From Rhodobacterales bacterium (GTDB lineage: Bacteria > Pseudomonadota > Alphaproteobacteria > Rhodobacterales > Rhodobacteraceae): a DNA stretch of 42,233 bases. The translations under genes and the position numbers were made by a program. The first letter of the stretch is position 1; every line of letters begins with the position of its first letter. The notes under the pieces are model-generated. The model saw nothing but the letters and a program-made list of their open reading frames with translations, had not been told where the DNA came from and searched no databases. The stretch covers positions 1 through 42,233 of the forward strand of contig PDOZ01000013.1 of the NCBI GenBank assembly GCA_002747325.1. The letters run 5' to 3'. Shown here one piece after another: positions 15,665-23,696 of this stretch.

Positions 15665-16470
15665 TCGCCCAGTTCCCGCGACTTGTCGACCGCCGCCTGC
15701 ATGGCGCGCAGGAGCAGCGGCGGGAAGCCGTCTTCTTCGTTCATCAACACCTTCAGCGCCTCCGCCGTGACGCCCCCCGGCGAGGTCACGTTAACGCGCA
15801 ATTGCGAGGGCGTTTCCTCCGAAGCTTCGGCCAGTTGCCCCGCGCCGGAAACCGTGGCCCGCGCCAGTTCGAGCGCCAAATCCGGCGCCACGCCCAGCGC
15901 CTCGCCCGCCGCCGCCATGGCTTCGATCAGGTGAAACACATAGGCCGGGCCGCAGCCGGAAACCGCCGTAACCGCGTCGAGCTGATCCTCGCGCTCCAGC
16001 CGCACCACCTTGCCGACCGCCTCCAACATGTCATGCGCCAGATCCAGCCCCGCTGGAGTGACCTTATCGTTACCGACAATCGCCGTGACCCCCTTGCCGA
16101 TGGCGGCAGGCGTGTTGGGCATGGCGCGCACCACCGGCGTTCCCGCGCCCAAAACCGCCTCCATCGCGGCCAGCGTGGTGCCCGCAGCGACGGACACGAA
16201 CAGGGTCTCCCCCCCGCCCAGCTTCGCCATCGCAGGCAGCGCGTCGCCCATCATCTGCGGCTTGACCGCGATCAGCACCACGGCGGGCGCCTCCGGCAAT
16301 TCCCGGTTCAGGTTCAGCCCCTCGATGCTCTGCAACCAGTCCGACGGATGCGGGTCCAACACCCAAACCGCGCCGGGCTTCACCCCCGCCTCAAGCCATC
16401 CAGCCAGCATGGCGGACCCCATCTTGCCGCATCCCAAAATGACCAGACCGTTTTCGTTCAGTTCCTGCAT
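15661..16470 (-). CDS. proC: Pyrroline-5-carboxylate reductase
   Basis: The 269-residue enzyme reduces pyrroline-5-carboxylate to proline with NAD(P)H, the last step of proline synthesis. The Rossmann motif is LVILGCGKMGSAMLAGWL, followed by AVKPQMM, VRAMPNTPAAIGKGVTAI, the family signature VSGCGPAYVFHLIEAM, and SQLRVNVTSPGGVTAEAL near the end. The ATG at 16470 has a strong GGGAGG 7 bp upstream. The palindromic repeat copy C starts 26 bp before the ATG, so the proC promoter must lie within or beyond it. Confidence 0.95.
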   Translation of the reverse strand: MQELNENGLVILGCGKMGSAMLAGWLEAGVKPGAVWVLDPHPSDWLQSIEGLNLNRELPEAPAVVLIAVKPQMMGDALPAMAKLGGGETLFVSVAAGTTLAAMEAVLGAGTPVVRAMPNTPAAIGKGVTAIVGNDKVTPAGLDLAHDMLEAVGKVVRLEREDQLDAVTAVSGCGPAYVFHLIEAMAAAGEALGVAPDLALELARATVSGAGQLAEASEETPSQLRVNVTSPGGVTAEALKVLMNEEDGFPPLLLRAMQAAVDKSRELGE

Positions 16471-16495
16471 GCAATCCTCCCGATTTGGAGCAAGC

Positions 16496-16610
16496 TAGAG
16501 CGAAATCGCTTTAATCTGCAATACCGCGCATCAAAATTCGCGTTCGAAATCAGCAGGATGCTGATGGAGAGGCAGAGAATTTTGATTCAAATTTAGCGAT
16601 TTCTGCTCTA
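16496..16610 (+). repeat. Palindromic intergenic repeat, copy C (115 bp)
   Basis: Outer arms TAGAGCGAAATCGCT and AGCGATTTCTGCTCTA pair with one bulge. Inner ATCAAAATTC and GAATTTTGAT pair perfectly, and the tip is ATCAGCA-GGA-TGCTGAT, a perfect 7-bp stem. It is the same length as copy B and about 84 percent identical. It lies between the ybjN-like gene's terminator and proC, where a transcript starting upstream would fold it into a long hairpin. Confidence 0.85.
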
Positions 16611-16613
16611 ACG

Positions 16614-16638
16614 CAAAACGCCCTCCCGAGGGAAGGCG
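16614..16638 (-). terminator. Rho-independent terminator of the YbjN-domain gene
   Basis: On the minus strand, 24 bp after the stop, CGCCTTCCC and GGGAGGGCG pair (one mismatch, tight loop) at 16619-16638, followed by TTTTGCG. This is a plausible intrinsic terminator. Confidence 0.65.
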
Positions 16639-16661
16639 CAAAGCAGGAGATTTTGCGGGGG

Positions 16662-17165
16662 TCAGGCGCGGCCGTAGGTCTCGCCAATCGCCACCTGCAT
16701 CGCCTGATCCAGCGGCTGTTCGCCCCAGCTAACCAATTGAAAGGCCGGGTAAAATTTCTCGGAATTCTGCACAGCGGCGTCGATCAGCGCGTTGATCTGC
16801 TCCGGCGTGACAACCTGCCCGCCCGCAAGGCCCAGCTCATAGCGATAAACCATCAGACGCTGGTCGTGCCAGTAGGTGAACGCGCCGGACCAGCACATAT
16901 CATTGGTGCGGTTGAGCGCCTCATAAAGCGCGGGCAACCGGCCCTCCGGCGGCTCCATCTCAAAGGTGCAAATCAGGCGCAGCTTCTCTTCAAGGCCGCT
17001 CCACGCCAGGGTGATGGAATAGGTGCGCCACTGCCCCTCAACCGCCATCGCGATCTGATCATCCGCCACCCGGTCAAAATCCCAAGCCTCGCGGCTCGCC
17101 AGCGTTTCGACCATATCAATCGGGTGCAGGTCTTCGGTTTCGAGATAAAACTCGGTCGCCGTCAT
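16662..17165 (-). CDS. YbjN domain-containing protein
   Basis: A 167-residue acidic, soluble protein: EFYLETEDLHPIDMVETLAS, FDRVADDQIAMAVEGQWRTY, EEKLRLICTFEMEPPEGRLP, LYEALNRTNDMCWSGAFTYW. This is the alphaproteobacterial YbjN family (type III secretion chaperone-like fold), and cytoplasmic. The ATG at 17165 is chosen over 17219 because AGAGGAAAG lies upstream and the family begins with this motif. It is monocistronic with its own terminator. YbjN proteins are linked to stress and surface phenotypes in enterobacteria, but the molecular function is unknown. Confidence 0.85.
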   Translation of the reverse strand: MTATEFYLETEDLHPIDMVETLASREAWDFDRVADDQIAMAVEGQWRTYSITLAWSGLEEKLRLICTFEMEPPEGRLPALYEALNRTNDMCWSGAFTYWHDQRLMVYRYELGLAGGQVVTPEQINALIDAAVQNSEKFYPAFQLVSWGEQPLDQAMQVAIGETYGRA

Positions 17166-17343
17166 TGCTCTTTCCTCTGCCTGTCGCCCCTGCCGGACCC
17201 CCCAGGACCCGAATACCACACAAGGGCTAGCTGCCTATGCAGGTTCTAGCGTCTAAGCGCCCGTAACCTACGACATATGGTGTAGCCATTCGGGATTCCC
17301 TGTAAAGCAAAAAGCAAATTTTACCGAAATTTTATCAGGTTAG

Positions 17344-17365
17344 AGTCGCGCAAAGACTCGCGACT
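17344..17365. other. Inverted repeat AGTCGCG-N8-CGCGACT
   Basis: A perfect 7-bp inverted repeat with an 8-base loop lies between the DUF1127 terminator and the ybjN-like gene. There is no adjacent T-run. It could be an operator for the ybjN-like promoter or a secondary hairpin. Function unknown. Confidence 0.35.
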
Positions 17366-17397
17366 TGCACAAATCGAACATTTTTCACGACAGACAC

Positions 17398-17431
17398 AAA
17401 AAAGCCGGCCGCGACTTTTCTCGCGACCGGC
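17398..17431 (-). terminator. Rho-independent terminator of the DUF1127 gene
   Basis: Minus strand: GCCGGTCGCGA-GAAAAG-TCGCGGCCGGC pairs over 11 bp with one mismatch (17404-17431) and is followed by TTTTTT (17403-17398). It begins 25 bp after the stop codon and is a textbook intrinsic terminator. Confidence 0.88.
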
Positions 17432-17455
17432 GGGTTTCTCAGGGATTGCGCGCGG

Positions 17456-17674
17456 TTACAGGTAGCCGTGGCCAATAACCTGCAACGCAATCGTTTCACG
17501 GGTCAGGCCGCGTGCGCGCAGTTCTTCGTTCGACAGACGCGACAGTTTTTCGATCTCGGCATGATGCGAACGCACCTCGCCATAGGCGACCATCGCCTTG
17601 CCCACACGGTTGAAAAAGCGGGAAAACAGCGACGCGCGCGGCGCGAAGCCATCCATGTTCGTTGCAACATAAGC
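17456..17674 (-). CDS. DUF1127 domain small protein
   Basis: A 72-residue basic protein ending with the DUF1127 signature: AEIEKLSRLSNEELRARGLT, then RETIALQVIGHGYL. The ATG at 17674 (MAYVATNMDG) has GGAG 8 bp upstream and gives the usual family length and MAY start; an upstream ATG at 17716 would add 14 residues with no good site. DUF1127 proteins are small Arg-rich cytoplasmic proteins of alphaproteobacteria, some linked to phosphate and carbon metabolism or RNA turnover. It is a single gene with a strong terminator, suggesting an abundant short mRNA. Confidence 0.87.
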   Translation of the reverse strand, partial: AYVATNMDGFAPRASLFSRFFNRVGKAMVAYGEVRSHHAEIEKLSRLSNEELRARGLTRETIALQVIGHGYL

Positions 17675-17779
17675 CATTTTGAGAATCTCCAGTAAATCGG
17701 CGTGTTCGTTACTCAAAGCCGCATCTATGCGATCCCCTGCGCCACGAGAAGCCCCGAAAAAGCATTCCCGCCATGCGCG

Positions 17780-17794
17780 CGCTGCAATGCAGCG
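17780..17794. other. Palindrome CGCTGCA-A-TGCAGCG after the kynurenine operon
   Basis: Seven-base arms flank one base, 26 bp downstream of the ridA-like stop and upstream of the DUF1127 gene. There is no T-run, so a terminator role is weak. It may be an operator upstream of the DUF1127 promoter. Confidence 0.35.
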
Positions 17795-17819
17795 TGACGG
17801 GTGGCCATAGCCCCTTGCC

Positions 17820-18221
17820 CTACTCCTGCGCGATATAGGCGGTGGCTTCGATCTCGATCAGGGCCGCATCTTCAACCAGATCCTTGATGATCAGCATCGA
17901 CATGGCCGGGAAGTGTTTGCCAAACACCCGGCGATAGGCCTGTCCGACCTCGCGTTGTCTGGCGACATATTCGTCCTTGTCCTTCACAAACCAGGTCAGA
18001 CGGCCAATATCCGTCACCTCCCCGCCCGCAGCGCGCACGATCTCTGCGATATTGCGCAACGCCTGTTCCATCTGCTCGATAAAACCGCCTTCGGCAAATT
18101 TCTTGTCCTTGTCCCAGCCGATCTGACCGCCGATATGCAAGGTGCCATCGGGCATCAGCATGCCGTTTGCGTATCCCAGTGCGGGGGCCCAGCCTTCGGG
18201 ATGAATCGTTTTCGCTGTCAC
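17820..18221 (-). CDS. RidA/YjgF/UK114-family enamine/imine deaminase-like protein
   Basis: A 133-residue single-domain protein: IHPEGWAPALGYANGMLMPD, LHIGGQIGWD, FIEQMEQALRNIAEIVRAAG, DIGRLTWFVKDKDEY, FPAMSMLIIKDLVEDAALIE, IEATA. The RidA family hydrolyses reactive enamines and imines to ketones and ammonia, but the canonical catalytic Arg of RidA (R.Q/RV) is not seen: the usual 'P.RS.V.V..L' is here PAMSMLIIKDL. It is therefore a Rid-subgroup member with possibly different chemistry. It is the last gene of the tryptophan/aminobenzoyl-CoA operon and overlaps the thioesterase gene by 4 bp. Acting on an enamine CoA intermediate of that pathway is an attractive inference. Confidence 0.85.
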   Translation of the reverse strand: MTAKTIHPEGWAPALGYANGMLMPDGTLHIGGQIGWDKDKKFAEGGFIEQMEQALRNIAEIVRAAGGEVTDIGRLTWFVKDKDEYVARQREVGQAYRRVFGKHFPAMSMLIIKDLVEDAALIEIEATAYIAQE

Positions 18222-18625
18222 GGTGTTCTCTCCAATAGTTCATCTATTCTGCTGCGCAGGGGGGCGGGCCAGTGCCGCGCGCGTCCCTCCCTGTCGACAC
18301 AAACCAGCGTCTGCTGCGCCACAAACCGCACCTCCTCGCCGTCGCGGGCGAGTAGGTGTAGATCCATGCTGGACCCGCCGAGCCTGTTGATCGTGACCTC
18401 AAGGTCAAGCCGGTCGCCATGCCGGCTTACGGCCTTGAAATCAACGTCGATATGCACCGTGGGCACACCGCCCTCCTTGTGCAATTCTTCAAAGGGCCAC
18501 CCTAAAAGGTCCGCAAACATTGCTTCGATCGTATCGTTGATTATCTCGAAATACCGCGGGTAAAAGACGATGCCCGCGGGATCACAATGCTTGAACAACA
18601 CCTTCTGTTGCAGGGCGAAATGCAT
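18218..18625 (-). CDS. Hotdog-fold acyl-CoA thioesterase (4-hydroxybenzoyl-CoA thioesterase family)
   Basis: The 135-residue protein begins MHFALQQKVLFKHCDPAGIV followed by FYPRYFEIINDTIE. This is the 4HBT active-site region with the catalytic Asp in DPAGIVFYPRY, followed by VHIDVDFKAVSRHGDRL and a short C-terminal strand. It would hydrolyse an aromatic or alicyclic acyl-CoA. The ATG at 18625 is chosen because the family starts here; a longer open frame to 18733 would overlap the upstream Lrp-like gene. It may recycle CoA from dead-end aminobenzoyl-CoA intermediates, or release a pathway product. Confidence 0.87.
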   Translation of the reverse strand: MHFALQQKVLFKHCDPAGIVFYPRYFEIINDTIEAMFADLLGWPFEELHKEGGVPTVHIDVDFKAVSRHGDRLDLEVTINRLGGSSMDLHLLARDGEEVRFVAQQTLVCVDREGRARHWPAPLRSRIDELLERTP

Positions 18626-18629
18626 CGGC

Positions 18630-18866
18630 TCAGAAGGCTTTATAGGTCTGGGTCGTGTAGGTCCGCTCAATGCCGTCGATCTGCAACAGGTTGTCGTTGA
18701 TAAAGCGGCCAATATCTTCGCCATCCGGCACATAGACTTTCATCAGCAGGTCATACTCGCCGCTGACCGAATACAGTTCCGAATGGATCTCCCGCAGACA
18801 GATTTCATCGGCCACCTGATAGGCGGTTCCGGGGCGACAGCGAATTTGCACGAAAAGACAGGTCAT
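18630..18866 (-). CDS. Stand-alone Lrp/AsnC effector (RAM) domain protein
   Basis: The 78-residue protein consists only of the Lrp/AsnC ligand-binding domain: TCLFVQIRCRPGTAYQVADE, SELYSVSGEYDLLMKVYVPD, GRFINDNLLQIDGIERTYT. No helix-turn-helix is present and none is encoded upstream. Such lone RAM domains form ring-like dimers of dimers and may bind amino acids or partner with full-length Lrp proteins. Here it sits 17 bp after kynU and 4 bp before the thioesterase gene, so it is part of the tryptophan catabolic operon. A role as tryptophan or kynurenine sensor or as allosteric partner is inference. Confidence 0.85.
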   Translation of the reverse strand: MTCLFVQIRCRPGTAYQVADEICLREIHSELYSVSGEYDLLMKVYVPDGEDIGRFINDNLLQIDGIERTYTTQTYKAF

Positions 18867-18883
18867 GGTGGGTCCTATTTCAG

Positions 18884-20077
18884 TTATGTCACGCGCGATC
18901 TTACCTGGTACTTCGGATCACGCCAGAGTTCTTTGCCGATCACCTCTTCGATGATCTCACAGGCGCGGACAATATCCGCCTTGTCCAGATACAGCGGGGC
19001 AAAGCCAAACCGCATGATATTCGGAGCGCGAAAGTCGCCAATGACGCCGCGTTCGATCAGTGCCTGCATGGCGGCATAGCCCTCCTCAAAGGCGAAAGAC
19101 ACCTGAGAGCCGCGCCTTGCGGCCTCTCGCGGCGAGGCCAGCACCAACTGCGGGCAGCGCGCTTCGACCTCGGCGATAAAGGTTTCGCACAGCTCAATCG
19201 AAGCCTCGCGAATGGCGTCCAGCGTTACCCCGTCCCAGACTTTAAGCGCCTCCTGCAAAACACTGAGCTGGATGATCGGCGGGGTGCCGACCCGCAGGCG
19301 TTCAATCGACATCGCCGGGCGGTAATCCAGTTCCATCGCAAACGGCGCATCATGCCCCATCCACCCGGCCAAAGCGGGCTGGACGTCTTCGATGAGGTCG
19401 GGGCGGGTGTAGATAAAGGCGGGCGCGCCGGGGCCGCCATTGAGATATTTATAGGTGCATCCCACGGCAAATTCCGCCCGAGACCCCGTCAGATCGACCG
19501 GCACCGCCCCCGCGCTATGCGCCAGATCCCAGATCATGACCGCGCCAGCTTCCTGCGCGCGCCGGGTGATCTCGGCCATGTCATGCATCCGACCGGAGCG
19601 GTAATCGACCTGCGTCAGCATCACGACGGCCACCTCGTCGGTGATCTGTTCCATCACGTCCTCCGGGGCCGGGCTACGCAACTCATAGCCCTTGTCAATC
19701 GTCTGGATCAGCCCTTGCGCCATGTAAAGATCGGTGGGGAAATTGCCATTATCCGACAGGATCACCCTGCGGTCCGGGCGCATTTTGAGCGCCGCCGCCA
19801 GCGCCTGATAGACCTTGATCGACAGGGTGTCGCCGGAAGCCACAGACCCGGCGGGCGCACCGATCAGGGGGGCAATCTGATCGCTGACGCGCTGGGGCAG
19901 GGAAATCCAGTCCGCCGTATTCCACGCGCGGATCAGTTCATGCCCCCATTCGTCGCAGATAACATCGCGGGCGCGCGCAGCGGCGCCTTTCGGCAAGGGA
20001 CCAAGCGAGTTGCCGTCTAGGTAAATCACGCCCTCCGGGATGTCGAAAAGATGCTTCTTTGGCAGGGTCATCGTCAC
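18884..20077 (-). CDS. kynU: Kynureninase
   Basis: The 397-residue PLP enzyme splits kynurenine to anthranilate and alanine. Visible family features: YLDGNSLGPLPKGA near the start, NFPTDLYMAQG, LTQVDYRSGRMHDM, WDLAHSAGAVPVDL (Asp184 and His187 near the cofactor), the Schiff-base lysine in CTYKYLNGGPGAPAF (Lys210), and GWMGHDAPFAMELDY. It overlaps kynA by 4 bp. Downstream use of anthranilate by the CoA ligase in the same operon is clear from context. Confidence 0.95.
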   Translation of the reverse strand: MTMTLPKKHLFDIPEGVIYLDGNSLGPLPKGAAARARDVICDEWGHELIRAWNTADWISLPQRVSDQIAPLIGAPAGSVASGDTLSIKVYQALAAALKMRPDRRVILSDNGNFPTDLYMAQGLIQTIDKGYELRSPAPEDVMEQITDEVAVVMLTQVDYRSGRMHDMAEITRRAQEAGAVMIWDLAHSAGAVPVDLTGSRAEFAVGCTYKYLNGGPGAPAFIYTRPDLIEDVQPALAGWMGHDAPFAMELDYRPAMSIERLRVGTPPIIQLSVLQEALKVWDGVTLDAIREASIELCETFIAEVEARCPQLVLASPREAARRGSQVSFAFEEGYAAMQALIERGVIGDFRAPNIMRFGFAPLYLDKADIVRACEIIEEVIGKELWRDPKYQVRSRVT

Positions 20078-20913
20078 AATTCTCCGCGCAGGTTCCAGAG
20101 TTCCGGGAACAGTTCCACACTCAGCATGCGCTTCAGGTAATCGACGCCAGAAGTGCCGCCCGTGCCGCGTTTGAAGCCGATAATCCGCTCCACCGTGGTC
20201 ACATGGTTAAACCGCCAGCGACGGAAATAATCCTCGATATCCACCAGCTTTTCACCCAGTTCATAGAGTTCCCAATGCTGCTCAATGTTCTCATAAACGA
20301 TTTTCCACCGCGACTGAATTTCCGGCATCGCCTTATGCGGGGAATTCAGTTGCGGGGCAGGCATTTTCGCCTCATCGCCATCAATCCTTTGAAACAACAG
20401 CCGCACCACCTCATCATAAAAGCTCGGTCGCGCCAATTCGTCGGTCAGGATTTTATGCGCCTCGGGGGTGTGTTCATGCGGTTTGAGCATGTTGGGGTTG
20501 CGGTTGCCCAGCACATATTCGATCAGGCGATACTGGTGAGACTGAAAACCGGAGGACGGGCCGAGCGCCTCGCGGAATTTGGTGTAATCCGCTGGCGTCA
20601 TCGTGCGCAGCACGTCCCAGGCATTGTTGAGTTGTTCGAAAATACGGCTGACCCGCGCCAGCATCTTGAACATCTGCGCGGTATCACCCGCCCGCAGAGC
20701 ATTGCGCGCAGCGGCCATTTCATGCAGGGCGAGTTTCATCCATAGCTCGCTGGTCTGGTGCTGAATGATAAACAGCATCTCGTCATGCGCGGTGCTGAGC
20801 GGTTGCTGCTGCGTCAGGATGCCATCCAGCCGCAGATAATCGCCATAGCTCATCGCATCCGCATAGGACATTTTCGCGCCCTCTTTGCCGGGATCATAGG
20901 CATCTGCGCTCAT
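20074..20913 (-). CDS. kynA: Tryptophan 2,3-dioxygenase
   Basis: A 279-residue heme dioxygenase that opens the indole ring to give N-formylkynurenine. Features: MSYGDYLRLDGILTQQQPLS with the family HDEMLFIIQHQTSELWMKL (substrate-pocket His), SGFQSHQYR, and the C-terminal WRFNHVTTVERIIGFKRGTG, carrying the proximal heme His and followed by GTSGVDYLK. The start at 20913 overlaps the ligase stop by 4 bp. It catalyses the first step of the kynurenine route encoded by this operon and the divergent formamidase. Confidence 0.95.
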   Translation of the reverse strand: MSADAYDPGKEGAKMSYADAMSYGDYLRLDGILTQQQPLSTAHDEMLFIIQHQTSELWMKLALHEMAAARNALRAGDTAQMFKMLARVSRIFEQLNNAWDVLRTMTPADYTKFREALGPSSGFQSHQYRLIEYVLGNRNPNMLKPHEHTPEAHKILTDELARPSFYDEVVRLLFQRIDGDEAKMPAPQLNSPHKAMPEIQSRWKIVYENIEQHWELYELGEKLVDIEDYFRRWRFNHVTTVERIIGFKRGTGGTSGVDYLKRMLSVELFPELWNLRGEL

Positions 20914-22529
20914 TGTGTTTCCTTCAGTTTGAACCGTTGCAGTTTGCCGGTTTCGGTTTTCGGCAGCGCCTCGGTGAACACAACCGAACGCGGGTATTTA
21001 TAGGGAGCAATGCGCGATTTGACATGGTCCTGCAACGCCTCCGCCAACGCATCCGACGCAACCTCACCAGCGGACAAAACCACATGCGCCTGCACGATCA
21101 TGCCGCGCTCCTCATCGGGCACCCCAATGACCACACATTCCGCCACCACGTCATGCGCCAACAACGCGGCTTCAACCTCTGGCCCGGCGATATTGTAGCC
21201 CGACGAAACGATCATGTCGTCATTGCGCGCCGCGAAGTGGAAATAGCCGTCCTCGTCCATGGAAAAGGCATCGCCCGAAATGTTCCACCCATCCTGAACA
21301 TACTCGTCCTGACGCTCCCCGAACAGGTATCGGCACCCGGTCGGGCCGCGCATGGCAAGCCGGCCAACCTCATTGGGCGGCAGGGTCTCCCCATCCGGCC
21401 CGATCACTTTCGCCTCATAGCCGGTCACGGGTTTGCCGGTGCAGGTCGGTTTGTGATCCTCGAAACGGTTGGTCAGGAAGATATGCAGCATCTCGGTTGA
21501 GCCGATACCGTCCAGCATCGGCTTGCCGGTGTGCTTTTGCCAGTCATCATAGACCGGCCCCGGAAGGGTCTCGCCCGCGGAAACGGCAGCCCGCAAGGAG
21601 GACAGGTCCGCCCCCTCATCCATGGCGTGCATCATGGCGCGGTAGGCGGTCGGCGCGGTGAAACAGACGGTTGCCTTATATTTCTCGATGATCTCGACCA
21701 TGTTGGGCGGCGAGGCGTTTTCCAGCAGCGTCGCCGCCGCCCCGAAGCGCAGCGGGAAAATCGCAAGCCCGCCCAGCCCGAAGGTAAAGGCCAGAGGCGG
21801 CGAGCCAACGAACACATCGTCGGGCCGCACATGCAGCACTTCCTTGGCGTAGCCATCCGCAATGATCAGCAAATCGCGGTGGAAATGCATTGTGGCCTTG
21901 GGGTTGCCGGTGGAGCCAGAAGTAAACCCGATCAGCGCCACATCGTCCTGCGCCGTGTCCACCGCATCAAACAATACCGGCTTTTCCAGCGCCAGCCGGT
22001 CCAGTTCCGCATCGTGGTTGGAGGTGCCGTCAAAGCCCACGATGGTTTGCAGCACATCACATTTCTTGCCACAGGCAACCATCTCATCCATCAGGCGCGT
22101 GTCGCATAAAGCATGGGTGATCTGCGCCTTTTCAACATATTTGCTCAGTTCCGCCGCCCGCAACATCGGCATGGTGTTGATCACAACCGCCCCCGCCTTC
22201 GTCGCCGCCAGCCAACAGGCCACCATCGCCGGGTTATTCGCCGAGCGGATCATCACGCGGTTGCCCGGCCTGACCCCCAGATCCTCGACAAGCGCATGGG
22301 CCAGACGGTTGGTCCAGTCGGCCAGCTCTTTATAAGTGCGCCGCCGTCCATTGCCGATCAGCGCGGTGTGATCCCCGAAGCCCTTCGCCACCATCGCATC
22401 GGTCATCTCAACCGCCGCGTTCAGCCGGTCCGGGTAATCAAATCCGTCCAGCAAAAGGTCGGGCCATTGGTCGAATGGCGGCAGGTTGTCGCGGGTGAAG
22501 GTGTCCTGATGGGCCGTCTGTCGCAGCAT
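20910..22529 (-). CDS. 2-aminobenzoate (anthranilate)-CoA ligase, benzoate-CoA ligase family
   Basis: A 539-residue ANL adenylate-forming enzyme: P-loop IGFTSGSTGNPKATMHFHRD, VGSPPLAFTFGLGGL, DGIGSTEMLHIF, and the C-terminal domain with SGDAFSMDEDGYFHFAARND, SSGYNIAGPEVEAAL and the catalytic Lys in LPKTETGKLQRFKL. It closely resembles the benzoate/2-aminobenzoate-CoA ligase group. In this operon, between kynA and CoA-dependent oxidation genes, its substrate is most likely the anthranilate made by KynU, so it corresponds to abmG of the aerobic aminobenzoyl-CoA route. Confidence 0.88.
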   Translation of the reverse strand: MLRQTAHQDTFTRDNLPPFDQWPDLLLDGFDYPDRLNAAVEMTDAMVAKGFGDHTALIGNGRRRTYKELADWTNRLAHALVEDLGVRPGNRVMIRSANNPAMVACWLAATKAGAVVINTMPMLRAAELSKYVEKAQITHALCDTRLMDEMVACGKKCDVLQTIVGFDGTSNHDAELDRLALEKPVLFDAVDTAQDDVALIGFTSGSTGNPKATMHFHRDLLIIADGYAKEVLHVRPDDVFVGSPPLAFTFGLGGLAIFPLRFGAAATLLENASPPNMVEIIEKYKATVCFTAPTAYRAMMHAMDEGADLSSLRAAVSAGETLPGPVYDDWQKHTGKPMLDGIGSTEMLHIFLTNRFEDHKPTCTGKPVTGYEAKVIGPDGETLPPNEVGRLAMRGPTGCRYLFGERQDEYVQDGWNISGDAFSMDEDGYFHFAARNDDMIVSSGYNIAGPEVEAALLAHDVVAECVVIGVPDEERGMIVQAHVVLSAGEVASDALAEALQDHVKSRIAPYKYPRSVVFTEALPKTETGKLQRFKLKETQ

Positions 22530-22532
22530 GTT

Positions 22533-23696
22533 TCATTTCCCCTGATGTGACGCGAGTGCCTGACGGGCAATCACCACGCGCTGGACGTCTGACGCGCCCT
22601 CATAAATGCGCAAGGCTCTGATCTCGCGGTATAATTTCTCTACCGTTTCGCCGGATTTTACCCCGTCCCCACCATGCAGCTGCACAGCTTTGTCGATGAC
22701 TTTCTGGGCCTGATCGGTGGCAAAAAGTTTGGCCATCGCGGCCTCGCGGGTAACGCGCGCGGCCCCCGTATCCTTGGCCCAGGCGGCGCGATATACCAGC
22801 AGCGCCGAGGCATCGACATCCAGCGCCATGTCGGCGATGTGACCCTGCACCATTTGCAGATCAAACAGCGCCGCCCCCTGCACATGCCGGGTCGTCACGC
22901 GCGTCAGCGCCTCGTCCAGCGCACGTCGGGCAAAGCCCAACGCCGCAGCAGCCACGGTCGCGCGGAAAACGTCCAGAACGGACATGGCAATCCGAAACCC
23001 CTGCCCCGGCGCGCCCAACAGGGCGGAAGCGGGAATGCGGCAATCGGTAAAGCGCAAGGTTGCAAGGGGATGCGGCGCGATGGTTTCCAGACGCTCGACC
23101 ACCTCAAACCCCGGCAACCCGGCCGGCAGGATAAAGGCGCTCAGCCCCTTGGCGCCCGGCGCTTCTCCGGTGCGTGCAAACAACGTATAGACATCCGCAA
23201 TCCCCCCGTTGGAAATCCAGGTTTTCTCGCCGTTCAGCACATAGTCGTCGCCATCGCGCGTGGCGGTCATGGTGGAATTGGCCACGTCGGAGCCTGATTG
23301 CGGCTCGGTCAGCGCAAAGGCGGAAATCGCCTTGCCCGCGCGGGTCAGCGGCAACCACCGGGCTTTCTGCGCATCCGTCCCGAACAGGGAAATCGCGCCG
23401 GTGCCCAGCCCCTGCATAGCAAAGGCAAAATCCGCCAGCCCATCATGGCGCGCCAGTGTTTCACGGATCAGACACAAAGAGCGCACATCCAGAGGCGCGC
23501 CGCCCGCCGGGTCAACGGCGGAATGCTGCAAAAACCCCGCCTCCCCCAGCGAAGCCACAAGCTGACGACAGGCCCGATCGGTATCGCGATGGTCAATCCC
23601 GCCCAACGCGGCCTGCGCCCATGCGTTCAACTCATCGGACAAAACGCGGTGCCGGTCTTCAAAGAAAGGCCAGGAAAGGAAGCTCTGATCCGCCAT
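22533..23696 (-). CDS. Acyl-CoA dehydrogenase
   Basis: 387 residues with the full FAD enzyme pattern: [33 protein letters not shown], the flavin-contacting [38 protein letters not shown], and a C-terminal [20 protein letters not shown] followed by [19 protein letters not shown]. The Glu of IYEGASD is the position of the catalytic base in the glutaryl/isobutyryl-CoA type. The start is the ATG at 23696, sharing one base with the previous stop (TGATG); a TTG at 23699 would add one residue. It probably oxidises a ring-reduced or ring-opened CoA thioester in the aminobenzoyl-CoA pathway. Confidence 0.88.
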   Translation of the reverse strand: MADQSFLSWPFFEDRHRVLSDELNAWAQAALGGIDHRDTDRACRQLVASLGEAGFLQHSAVDPAGGAPLDVRSLCLIRETLARHDGLADFAFAMQGLGTGAISLFGTDAQKARWLPLTRAGKAISAFALTEPQSGSDVANSTMTATRDGDDYVLNGEKTWISNGGIADVYTLFARTGEAPGAKGLSAFILPAGLPGFEVVERLETIAPHPLATLRFTDCRIPASALLGAPGQGFRIAMSVLDVFRATVAAAALGFARRALDEALTRVTTRHVQGAALFDLQMVQGHIADMALDVDASALLVYRAAWAKDTGAARVTREAAMAKLFATDQAQKVIDKAVQLHGGDGVKSGETVEKLYREIRALRIYEGASDVQRVVIARQALASHQGK

